Positions 1-4,487 of a stretch of 8,446 nt of DNA are shown here, piece by piece. Made by a program: the position numbers and the translations under genes. The notes beneath the pieces were generated by a model. That model was given only the letters and a program-made list of their open reading frames with translations. It did no database searches and had not been told where the DNA came from. Each line of letters starts with the position of its first letter. Position 1 is the first letter of the stretch. This DNA is from an uncultured Bacilli bacterium (lineage in GTDB: Bacteria; Bacillota_I; Bacilli_A; RF39; UBA660), in the NCBI GenBank assembly GCA_947629285.1, contig CANRDA010000043.1, positions 1 to 8,446 on the forward strand, in the 5' to 3' direction.

Positions 1-102
1 TCTACAGTAAAAAATCTACTAAAGAAAAATATGGACATAAGTTTTATATCAGAAGTAACGGGATTAAGTCAAAAAGAAATTGAAAAACTAAAGGAAGATT
101 AA
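1..102 (+). CDS. C-terminal end of a probable Rpn/PD-(D/E)XK nuclease-transposase family protein (partial)
   Basis: This open frame enters from the left edge and ends at TAA 100-102, giving 33 residues and no start in the window. The visible end contains DISFISEVTGLSQKEIEKL. This resembles the helix-turn-helix-like tail (roughly 'LLK.G.d.e.I.e.TGLs.eEI.kL') seen at the C-terminus of Rpn/PD-(D/E)XK nuclease-family transposases, which are common as multiple copies in gut Firmicutes. The catalytic PD-(D/E)XK core would lie upstream, so activity cannot be judged. The gene is separated from secE by a weak hairpin and a new promoter, so it is probably not part of the ribosomal operon. The family call rests on a short tail recognised from memory. 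Another small HTH-tailed protein is possible. Confidence 0.6.
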   Translation, partial: STVKNLLKKNMDISFISEVTGLSQKEIEKLKED

Positions 103-116
103 AAAATTCCTTTTTT
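90..116 (+). terminator. Weak intrinsic terminator overlapping the stop codon of the upstream gene
   Basis: AAAGGAA (90-96) can pair with TTCCTTT (107-113) across a 10-base loop, and the T run extends to 116. The stem has only two G-C pairs and includes the last codons and stop of the upstream gene, so termination is probably inefficient. It separates that gene from the secE promoter at 156. Confidence 0.4.
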
Positions 117-155
117 GTATATTTAAAAAAAATTATATAAAAACATGCGAATCTG

Positions 156-184
156 TTGACTTAAATAATATTTTATGTTAATAT
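156..184 (+). promoter_or_regulatory. Extended -10 promoter for secE-nusG
   Basis: The -35 box is TTGACT (156-161), followed by a 17-base spacer and the -10 box TAATAT (179-184). TGT at 176-178 directly before the -10 makes it an extended -10 site. The predicted start is near 191, giving a leader of about 59 bases before secE. I see no convincing structure in that leader. This is a near-consensus housekeeping sigma site. Confidence 0.8.
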
Positions 185-249
185 TTATTTGTAGGCACGA
201 AATAGTGTTTTTATTTTAGAAAAATCATAATATTAAAAGTAGGTGTTAT

Positions 250-429
250 ATGAAAAGAATAGCTAGATTTTTTGCAAATGTAAAAAAAGAAATGAAAAAA
301 GTTAGATGGCCAAAGAAAAAAGAAATGATTACATTTTCAACTGCAACAATATTAGTAATATGTTTCTTTATGGTATTTTTCTCTTGCATAGATGGAATAT
401 TAGCATTAGTGGAGAAGGTGTTCAGTTAA
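250..429 (+). CDS. secE: Preprotein translocase subunit SecE
   Basis: SecE clamps the SecY channel of the Sec translocon in the cytoplasmic membrane. This 59-residue protein has the short bacterial single-span form: a basic amphipathic N-terminal helix (residues 1-20), the conserved KKVRWPKKKE turn (16-25), and one hydrophobic segment (about 27-50) rich in I, V, F and L. VxWP followed by a charged stretch is the signature of the family. The start is ATG 250, preceded by AGGTG (241-245). Its TAA overlaps the nusG ATG as TAATG (427-431), suggesting translational coupling. secE next to nusG is the usual order. The small rpmG gene that often precedes secE in Firmicutes is not present in the 147 bases upstream. 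Confidence 0.93.
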   Translation: MKRIARFFANVKKEMKKVRWPKKKEMITFSTATILVICFFMVFFSCIDGILALVEKVFS

Positions 430-962
430 TGGAAAAAGAATGGTATGTAGTAAACACTTATTCAGGTCATGAGAATAAGGTAAAAGAAAAACTAGAAATG
501 CGTGCAAGTTCTATGGGTATGGAGGATTATATATTTCGTGTAGTTGTCCCATCTCAAAAAGAAATTGTAACTAAAAATGGAAAAGAAGTAGAAAAAGATT
601 CTAAAATGTTTCCTGGATATATATTAGTAGAAATGGTTATGACAGATGAAGCTTGGTTTGTAGTTCGTAACACACCAGGTGTAACAGGCTTTATAGGTTC
701 TAGTGGTAAAGGTGCTAAACCATTTCCTTTAACTAAGCAAGAAGTTGATAAAATACTTGGAAATATGGGAATGAGTAGAATAGATGTTATAAATGAAATT
801 AACGAAGGAGACTCTGTTAAAGTAATAAGCGGAGCATTTGCTAATATGTTTGGTAAAGTTAAAAAAGTAGACATGGCTAATCAAAAAATAGAAATTGCTC
901 TTGATTTATTTGGACAAGAGACTATTGTAGAAGTAGCATTTACTGAAATAGAAAAAGCATAA
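429..962 (+). CDS. nusG: Transcription elongation/antitermination factor NusG
   Basis: NusG binds the RNA polymerase clamp across the cleft and affects pausing, termination and coupling to the ribosome. The 177-residue protein has the full architecture. The NGN domain (about 1-115) begins KEWYVVNTYSGHENKVKEKL and includes FPGYILVEM and WFVVRNTPGVTGFIG. After a short linker comes the KOW domain (about 127-177), with GDSVKVISGAFANMFGKVKKV. Length is normal for the family. The start is placed at ATG 429, in the secE stop, because the family begins at MEKEWYVV and AGGTG (416-420) sits 8 bases upstream. The frame stays open to 306, but that extension lies over secE in another frame and is not NusG-like. 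Expression is probably from the promoter at 156-184. No terminator follows it. Confidence 0.96.
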   Translation: MEKEWYVVNTYSGHENKVKEKLEMRASSMGMEDYIFRVVVPSQKEIVTKNGKEVEKDSKMFPGYILVEMVMTDEAWFVVRNTPGVTGFIGSSGKGAKPFPLTKQEVDKILGNMGMSRIDVINEINEGDSVKVISGAFANMFGKVKKVDMANQKIEIALDLFGQETIVEVAFTEIEKA

Positions 963-969
963 AAAATAC

Positions 970-998
970 TTTACAAACAAAATAAAATATGTTATTAT
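970..998 (+). promoter_or_regulatory. Extended -10 promoter for rplK-rplA
   Basis: The -35 box is TTTACA (970-975), with a 17-base spacer and -10 box TATTAT (993-998). TGT at 990-992 gives an extended -10. It begins 8 bases after the nusG stop. The predicted start near 1005 gives a leader of about 108 bases with two structured elements. Confidence 0.75.
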
Positions 999-1005
999 TA
1001 AATGG

Positions 1006-1024
1006 CTATATTGATTTAATATAG
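1006..1024 (+). promoter_or_regulatory. 5'-terminal hairpin of the rplK leader
   Basis: CTATATT (1006-1012) pairs perfectly with AATATAG (1018-1024) across the five-base loop GATTT. It lies at the predicted 5' end of the rplK transcript, so it may protect the RNA from 5'-end decay, or simply space the L1-like element that follows. No true T run follows (ATTTTG), so it is unlikely to be a terminator. Confidence 0.4.
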
Positions 1025-1027
1025 ATT

Positions 1028-1080
1028 TTGTGGGAGCTAATGATTAGGGAAACCTAAAAAGCGGAGCATTTGAACCACAG
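1028..1080 (+). promoter_or_regulatory. Probable L1-binding autoregulatory leader (23S rRNA L1-stalk mimic)
   Basis: The element is closed by TGTGG (1029-1033) pairing with CCACA (1075-1079). Inside are GGAGC (1033-1037), a GCT/AGC pairing (1036-1038 with 1060-1062), the hairpin TTAGG-GAAA-CCTAA (1044-1057), and GGAGC...TTTGAA (1063-1073). GTGGGAG, then GGAGC, TTGAA and CCAC come in the same order as in helices 76-78 of 23S rRNA as I recall them, where protein L1 binds. L1 is known to repress its own L11-L1 mRNA by such mimicry in E. coli and archaea. Since rplA (L1) is the second gene here, feedback on rplKA translation is the natural reading. The structure is seen; the binding is inferred. 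Confidence 0.6.
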
Positions 1081-1112
1081 CGAAAAGCTAAAATTTATAG
1101 GAGGTGTTTTTC

Positions 1113-1538
1113 GTGGCACAAGTAGTTAAAGAAATTAAATTACAAATTCCAGCAGGTAAAGCAACACCAGCTCCTCCAGTAGGAACTGTTCTTGGACCAG
1201 CAGGGATTAATTTACAAGAATTCTGTACAAAATATAATGATGCAACTAAAGATAAAATGGGAGATATATTACCAGTAGTTATTACTGTTTATGAAGATAG
1301 AACATTTGACTTTGTAATTAAAACTCCACCAACAGCATTCTTAATAAAGAAAATATGTGGTATTAAAAAAGGGTCTAGTAAAGGCTCTAAGGAAAGTGTT
1401 GGGACTATGTCTCAAGCACAACTTAGACAAATTGCTGAGATTAAATTACCAGATTTAAACTGTTATACAGTTGAAGAAGCCATGAAGAGTGTTGCAGGTA
1501 CTGCAAAAAACATGGGTGTTAAAGTAGAAGAAAATTAA
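1113..1538 (+). CDS. rplK: 50S ribosomal protein L11
   Basis: L11 forms the base of the GTPase-associated stalk, binding the 1070 region of 23S rRNA, and is needed for RelA-type stringent signalling. The protein is 141 residues, the usual length. The N-terminal domain has the proline-rich segment IPAGKATPAPPVGTVLGPAG (where thiostrepton-contacting prolines lie), followed by GINLQEFC. The C-terminal RNA-binding domain has GTMSQAQLRQIAEIKLPDLN and AMKSVAGTAKNMGV. The start is GTG 1113, six bases after a perfect AGGAGGTG (1099-1106), giving the family N-terminus AQVVKEIKLQI. An in-frame GTG at 1104 lies inside that ribosome binding site. The common PPVGPALG segment reads PPVGTVLG here, a mild variation. 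It shares a transcript with rplA after a 111-base gap. Confidence 0.96.
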   Translation: MAQVVKEIKLQIPAGKATPAPPVGTVLGPAGINLQEFCTKYNDATKDKMGDILPVVITVYEDRTFDFVIKTPPTAFLIKKICGIKKGSSKGSKESVGTMSQAQLRQIAEIKLPDLNCYTVEEAMKSVAGTAKNMGVKVEEN

Positions 1539-1649
1539 TATAATTATATTAATTTAAATGTAAGATTGAATTTGATATTGATTTCCGCTTTTCAAACTTT
1601 CAAATTTCTAATTTTCATTTTAAATATTAAGACAAAATAGGAGGTTAAT

Positions 1650-2345
1650 ATGAAAAGAGGGAAAAAATATTTAGAAGCTTTAAGCAAAATAGAAAAAGGT
1701 AAATCTTATGAACTTGCTGAAGCGGTTAAATTACTAAAAGAAAGCAAAGTTGCTAAATTTGATGAATCAGTTGAACTAGTATTAAGACTTAACTTAGACA
1801 CTAAAAAGGCTGACCAACAATTAAGAGGTGCGACTGTTCTTCCAAATGGTATTGGAAAAACTAAAAAGGTTTTAGTAATTGCTCGTGGTGCTAAAGCAAA
1901 TGAAGCAAAAGAAGCTGGGGCTGATTATGTTGGAGATGCTGATATGATTGATAAAATAGCTAATGAAAATTGGTTTGATTTCGATACTATGATAGCTACT
2001 CCAGACATGATGCCTGCACTAGGTAAAATTGGACGTGTTTTAGGACCTCGTGGTTTAATGCCAAATCCAAAAACTGGAACTGTTACAATGGATGTTGCTA
2101 AAGCAGTTGAGGATGTTAAAAAGGGTCGTGTTGAATATAGAACAGATTCTTTTGGAAACGTTGCAGTTATAGTTGGTAAAGTTTCATTTGATGAAGCTAA
2201 GTTAGTAGAAAATATTAATTCTTTTGTATCATTAATTAATAAAACTAAGCCTAGTACAGTAAAAGGTAAGTATATATTAAATATATCTATATCTAGTACT
2301 ATGGGTCCTGGAATAAAGATTGATACAACAAGTTTTGAAAATTAG
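1650..2345 (+). CDS. rplA: 50S ribosomal protein L1
   Basis: L1 forms the mobile L1 stalk of the large subunit, helps release deacylated tRNA from the E site, and represses its own operon by binding its leader mRNA. The 231-residue protein is the normal length. It begins MKRGKKYLEAL and has DTKKADQQLRGATVLPNG, then TPDMMPALGKIGRVLGPRG and LMPNPKTGTVT, the family's most conserved block, and ends SSTMGPGIKID. The start ATG 1650 lies 5 bases after AGGAGG (1639-1644). The gap after rplK (1539-1649) is AT-rich with only a weak possible pairing (AATTTGA 1569-1575 with TCAAATT 1600-1606), and I see no promoter or terminator there. No terminator follows rplA, and the rplJ promoter starts three bases after its stop. 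Confidence 0.96.
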   Translation: MKRGKKYLEALSKIEKGKSYELAEAVKLLKESKVAKFDESVELVLRLNLDTKKADQQLRGATVLPNGIGKTKKVLVIARGAKANEAKEAGADYVGDADMIDKIANENWFDFDTMIATPDMMPALGKIGRVLGPRGLMPNPKTGTVTMDVAKAVEDVKKGRVEYRTDSFGNVAVIVGKVSFDEAKLVENINSFVSLINKTKPSTVKGKYILNISISSTMGPGIKIDTTSFEN

Positions 2346-2347
2346 TA

Positions 2348-2376
2348 TTTACAAATAAAAAAAGTTATGTTATAAT
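2348..2376 (+). promoter_or_regulatory. Extended -10 promoter for rplJ-rplL
   Basis: The -35 box is TTTACA (2348-2353), with a 17-base spacer and a perfect -10 box TATAAT (2371-2376), preceded by TGT at 2368-2370. It begins three bases after the rplA stop codon. The predicted start near 2383 coincides with the beginning of the L10 leader. This is the strongest-looking promoter in the window, fitting the extra demand for L7/L12 (several copies per ribosome). Confidence 0.85.
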
Positions 2377-2383
2377 TAATTCA

Positions 2384-2490
2384 ATTGGAGATAGTACCGT
2401 AGACAGTAGGGGAGAAATCTTAATAATCCTGCCGAGGACTTAGGAGTCTTTTTGTCCTACGAACTATGTAGGACTTTTTATATGGTATCT
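2384..2490 (+). promoter_or_regulatory. Ribosomal protein L10 leader (rplJL attenuator)
   Basis: The leader contains the recognisable L10-leader core ACCGTAGACAGTAGG and CCTGCCGAGGACT. GTAGG (2406-2410) can pair with CCTGC (2428-2432) to form the stem expected to bind L10. The same GTAGG can instead pair with CCTAC (2456-2460), and AGGAC (2435-2439) with GTCCT (2454-2458); either would block the terminator at 2454-2474. This fits the attenuation known for B. subtilis rplJL, where the L10(L12)4 complex favours termination. AGA plus TACC (2389-2398) may also pair with GGTA plus TCT (2484-2490), closing the whole leader around a three-base bulge; this last helix is speculative. Confidence 0.85.
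2454..2480 (+). terminator. Intrinsic terminator (attenuator) in the rplJ leader
   Basis: GTCCTAC (2454-2460) pairs perfectly with GTAGGAC (2468-2474) across a 7-base loop and is followed by TTTTTA (2475-2480). It lies between the rplJ promoter and the rplJ ribosome binding site, so it must be conditional. The 5' arm is shared with the alternative pairings described for the L10 leader. Confidence 0.82.
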
Positions 2491-2509
2491 AAAGATTAGG
2501 AGGTGTAGT

Positions 2510-3001
2510 ATGGCAAATCCCAAAATATTAGAAAAAAAGCAAAATATTATAGATGAAATTACTAATAACGTTAAGGAATCTAGTTCATTTATTTTCCTTG
2601 ACAATACAGGTTTAACTGTTTCTGAGACAATGGAACTTAGAAGAAAGTTAAAAGAATCTAATTCACAGTTAAAAGTCTATAAAAACACTTTAGTAGCTAG
2701 AGCACTTAAAAACCTAAATATAGATATAGAAAGTGAATTAAATGGACCAAAAGTTGTAGCTTTTGGTAAAGACATCATCGAACCAATTAAAGCTGTTTCA
2801 GAGTTTTCAAAAACTCATGAAAATTTAGTTATAAAGGTTGGAATAGTTGATGGAAAGGTTACTGAAATTGATGAACTAAAAAAACTTGCTACTATCCCAT
2901 CAAGAGAAGGGTTACTTACAATGTTTGCAAGTGGATTACTTGCTATTCCAAAAGATTTTGCAATATGCTTAAGCTTACATAGCGAAAAATTAGAAAATTA
3001 A
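2510..3001 (+). CDS. rplJ: 50S ribosomal protein L10
   Basis: L10 anchors the L7/L12 dimers to the ribosome at the L11 region and, with L12, represses its own mRNA. The 163-residue protein starts MANPKILEKKQNIIDEI and has the conserved FLDNTGLTVSETMELRRKLK and VYKNTLVARAL segments (about 29-67), which bind rRNA. TIPSREGLLTMFASGLLAIP (about 128-147) leads into the C-terminal helix that carries L12 dimers. Length is typical. The ATG at 2510 follows AGGAGGTG (2498-2505), with the usual spacing. It is co-transcribed with rplL 24 bases downstream and controlled by the attenuator in its leader. Confidence 0.95.
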   Translation: MANPKILEKKQNIIDEITNNVKESSSFIFLDNTGLTVSETMELRRKLKESNSQLKVYKNTLVARALKNLNIDIESELNGPKVVAFGKDIIEPIKAVSEFSKTHENLVIKVGIVDGKVTEIDELKKLATIPSREGLLTMFASGLLAIPKDFAICLSLHSEKLEN

Positions 3002-3025
3002 TAAATTATTGAAAGGAGAGATATT

Positions 3026-3397
3026 ATGGCAAAATTAAGCGCAAAAGAAATTATTGATTCTCTAAAAGAAATGACACTTTTAGAAATTAAAGAAGTAGTA
3101 GATTTAATGAAAGAAGAATTTGGTGTTGACCCAACTGCAGTTGCAGTTGCAGCAGCTCCTCAAGCTGAGGCAGGTGCTAATGATGCTCCAAGTGCTGTTG
3201 ACGTAGTACTTGCTAGTGCTGGTGCTAACAAAATAGCTGTTATCAAAATAATTAAAGAGGTTACTGGATTAGGTTTAGGAGACTCTAAGGCTATTGCTGA
3301 TAATGGTGGAGTTGTTAAAGAAAAAGTTCCAACTGCTGAAGCTGAAGAACTTAAAGCTAAATTTGAAGAAGCTGGCGCTACTATTGAATTAAAATAA
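3026..3397 (+). CDS. rplL: 50S ribosomal protein L7/L12
   Basis: L7/L12 forms the flexible multi-copy stalk that recruits and stimulates the translational GTPases EF-G, EF-Tu, IF2 and RF3. The 123-residue protein has the N-terminal dimerisation domain (1-35, KEIIDSLKEMTLLEIKEVV), an Ala/Pro-rich hinge (about 36-56, AVAVAAAPQAEAGANDAPSA) and the globular C-terminal domain (57-123, VDVVLASAGANKIAVIKIIK). The factor-contacting lysines K69, K74 and K88 (E. coli K65, K70 and K84) are kept. E. coli R73 is K77 here and the frequent Lys at E. coli 81 is G85. It begins 12 bases after AAAGGAG starts (3012-3018). A long hairpin follows the gene and may limit read-through. Confidence 0.96.
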   Translation: MAKLSAKEIIDSLKEMTLLEIKEVVDLMKEEFGVDPTAVAVAAAPQAEAGANDAPSAVDVVLASAGANKIAVIKIIKEVTGLGLGDSKAIADNGGVVKEKVPTAEAEELKAKFEEAGATIELK

Positions 3398-3411
3398 TGT
3401 AAATTATGTTT

Positions 3412-3454
3412 TAAGCCTGTACTAAAATATTAGTACGGGCTTATGTCGTTTTAA
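3412..3454 (+). terminator. Long hairpin after rplL, probable leaky terminator
   Basis: TAAGCCTGTACTAA (3412-3425) pairs with TTAGTACGGGCTTA (3430-3443) over 14 base pairs, with one G-U wobble and a four-base AATA loop. The tail reads TGTCGTTTTAA, so the T run is delayed and interrupted. It is well placed to end rplJL transcription but probably lets some polymerase through to the next two genes, for which I see no clear promoter of their own. It could alternatively protect the rplL mRNA 3' end. Confidence 0.65.
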
Positions 3455-3469
3455 AAAGTAGGTGTAAAA

Positions 3470-3802
3470 ATGAATAAAAAAGCATTTTTTGTTTTGGTAA
3501 CAGCTATGATTATTGCTTATATAATTTATAGAATTATTGTTGGCATTATAGGAAATACAGTAGATGATGCTAATAGAAGAGGCATTGAAGAGTATGTAGA
3601 AGCTATAAAACTTGAATATGCTAAAAGTCTTCTTAATGAAAATGCTATTGATATAAATAGTATAGACGTAAAAATTTCTACTAGTGTAGAATGTGAAGAG
3701 AAAAATATTACTTCTAATGGTGAAATAGAGCTACATGGATGTAGAGTAGAAAATTCTAAAAGAAAATATAGCTATGTAAACAAAAAGGTAGAAAGAGAAT
3801 AA
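3470..3802 (+). CDS. Small membrane-anchored protein with type IV pilin-like architecture, function unknown
   Basis: I do not recognise a named family for this 110-residue protein. Residues 5-28 form one hydrophobic N-terminal segment (FFVLVTAMIIAYIIYRIIVG), followed by an amphipathic helix (GNTVDDANRRGIEEYVEAIK) and a polar domain with two cysteines, C75 and C91. The order resembles pilin-like proteins of uncultured gut Firmicutes: a long hydrophobic N-helix running into 'DA...Y..A', then a small two-Cys C-terminal module containing an N-G turn and a YSY strand. The prepilin motif is degenerate: KAFFVLV stands where KGFTLVE would be, so the cleavage Gly and the Glu are lost. It is therefore probably an uncleaved single-span protein. 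The ATG follows AGGTG (3460-3464) at 5 bases. All arginines checked are AGA, unlike the CGT-rich rpoB. It is one base from rsmC. Confidence 0.75.
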   Translation: MNKKAFFVLVTAMIIAYIIYRIIVGIIGNTVDDANRRGIEEYVEAIKLEYAKSLLNENAIDINSIDVKISTSVECEEKNITSNGEIELHGCRVENSKRKYSYVNKKVERE

Positions 3803-3803
3803 A

Positions 3804-4391
3804 ATGAGTTATTATTTTGATAAAGAAACTAGTGTAGAAAGTAATATAATTACTACAAAGTCAGAGATTAAAGGTAAGTTATATACTTTTAAAACTGATA
3901 ACAATGTATTTTCTAAAAGAGGACTTGATTTTGGTACTAGAACTCTTTTGGAAAGTATAGATATAAATAGTATTAGTGGTGATATTCTTGATTTTGGATG
4001 TGGATATGGTCCAATTGGTATATACCTTAAATCAAATACTGATTCAAATGTAGATATGATAGATATAAATGAAAGAGCTTTATCACTTGCAAAAATGAAT
4101 GCTAATATAAATGGTGTGAGTGTAAATATATTTGAAAGTGATGTATATAGTAACGTAAATAAAATGTATGACTATATAATAACTAATCCTCCGATTAGAG
4201 TAGGGAAAAAAATATTATATGAGATATTAATTGGAGCGAGTAATCATTTAAAAGATAAAGGACATTTAATATTTGTTATAAATAAAGACCAAGGCGCTAA
4301 AAGTGCGATTAAAGATTTAGAAGAATATTATGAAATAAAAATATTAGAAAAAAATAAAGGATTTTTTGTAATTGATTGTCAAAAACGTTGA
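3804..4391 (+). CDS. RsmC/YbxB-type class I SAM-dependent methyltransferase (probable 16S rRNA G methyltransferase)
   Basis: The 195-residue protein has the small-domain methyltransferase fold. SAM motif I is DILDFGCGYGPIG (60-72), the acidic motif II is VDMIDINERA, and the catalytic motif is TNPPIRVGKK with N128-P129-P130. NPP(I/F) identifies an amino-group methyltransferase of the RsmC/RlmG type, and NPPIR with GAKSAI downstream matches the short Firmicute form, such as B. subtilis YbxB. E. coli RsmC modifies 16S rRNA G1207 but is about twice as long, so the exact target here is inferred. YbxB also sits between rplL and rpoB. The start ATG 3804 is one base after the previous stop with only a weak purine site, implying translational coupling. 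The stop is TGA, and the rpoB -35 box overlaps it. Confidence 0.85.
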   Translation: MSYYFDKETSVESNIITTKSEIKGKLYTFKTDNNVFSKRGLDFGTRTLLESIDINSISGDILDFGCGYGPIGIYLKSNTDSNVDMIDINERALSLAKMNANINGVSVNIFESDVYSNVNKMYDYIITNPPIRVGKKILYEILIGASNHLKDKGHLIFVINKDQGAKSAIKDLEEYYEIKILEKNKGFFVIDCQKR

Positions 4392-4416
4392 CATATTGAT
4401 TGAAATGATGTAAAAT
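4388..4416 (+). promoter_or_regulatory. Promoter for rpoB-rpoC
   Basis: A perfect -35 box TTGACA (4388-4393) is followed by a 17-base spacer and -10 box TAAAAT (4411-4416). The -35 box includes the rsmC stop codon TGA (4389-4391). The predicted start is near 4423. Unlike the other three promoters here it lacks a correctly placed TGN, but it has the consensus -35. Confidence 0.8.
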
Positions 4417-4428
4417 TATAAATTGGCG

Positions 4429-4455
4429 GCATATATTATTCTCTAAAATATATGC
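4429..4455 (+). promoter_or_regulatory. Hairpin in the rpoB leader
   Basis: GCATATATT (4429-4437) pairs perfectly with AATATATGC (4447-4455) across a 9-base loop. It begins about six bases after the predicted transcription start and ends 21 bases before the rpoB ribosome binding site. No T run follows, so it is not a terminator. It may stabilise the 5' end, or bind a regulator. The 3' arm contains the ATG at 4452, which would be hidden in the stem. Confidence 0.45.
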
Positions 4456-4487
4456 ATACTAGAAAATATAGTTTATGGGGTGAAAAA

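Noticed and set aside
103..249. tRNA or rpmG gene before secE
   Set aside because: No cloverleaf or T-loop sequence and no open frame of L33 type; the interval holds a promoter and short leader only.
306..428. 41-codon N-terminal extension of nusG in the same open frame
   Set aside because: It overlaps secE in another frame, has no NusG-like sequence, and ATG 429 gives the family N-terminus with a proper ribosome binding site.
554..874. Antisense open frame within nusG
   Set aside because: Mirror of a conserved gene, with no ribosome binding site or family resemblance.
1104..1112. GTG start for rplK at 1104
   Set aside because: That GTG is part of the AGGAGGTG ribosome binding site itself; GTG 1113 gives the standard 141-residue L11.
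1539..1649. Possible regulatory RNA or promoter in the rplK-rplA gap
   Set aside because: Only a 7-pair AT stem with a 24-base loop and no matching -35/-10 pair; nothing supportable.
2437..2453. Second small terminator, GACT/AGTC hairpin followed by five T
   Set aside because: Only four pairs with a four-base loop; better explained as part of the alternative pairings in the L10 leader.
4452..4487. ATG start for rpoB at 4452
   Set aside because: It lies in the 3' arm of a perfect hairpin, has no ribosome binding site, and adds 12 residues not seen in RpoB; GTG 4488 has GGGGTG five bases upstream.
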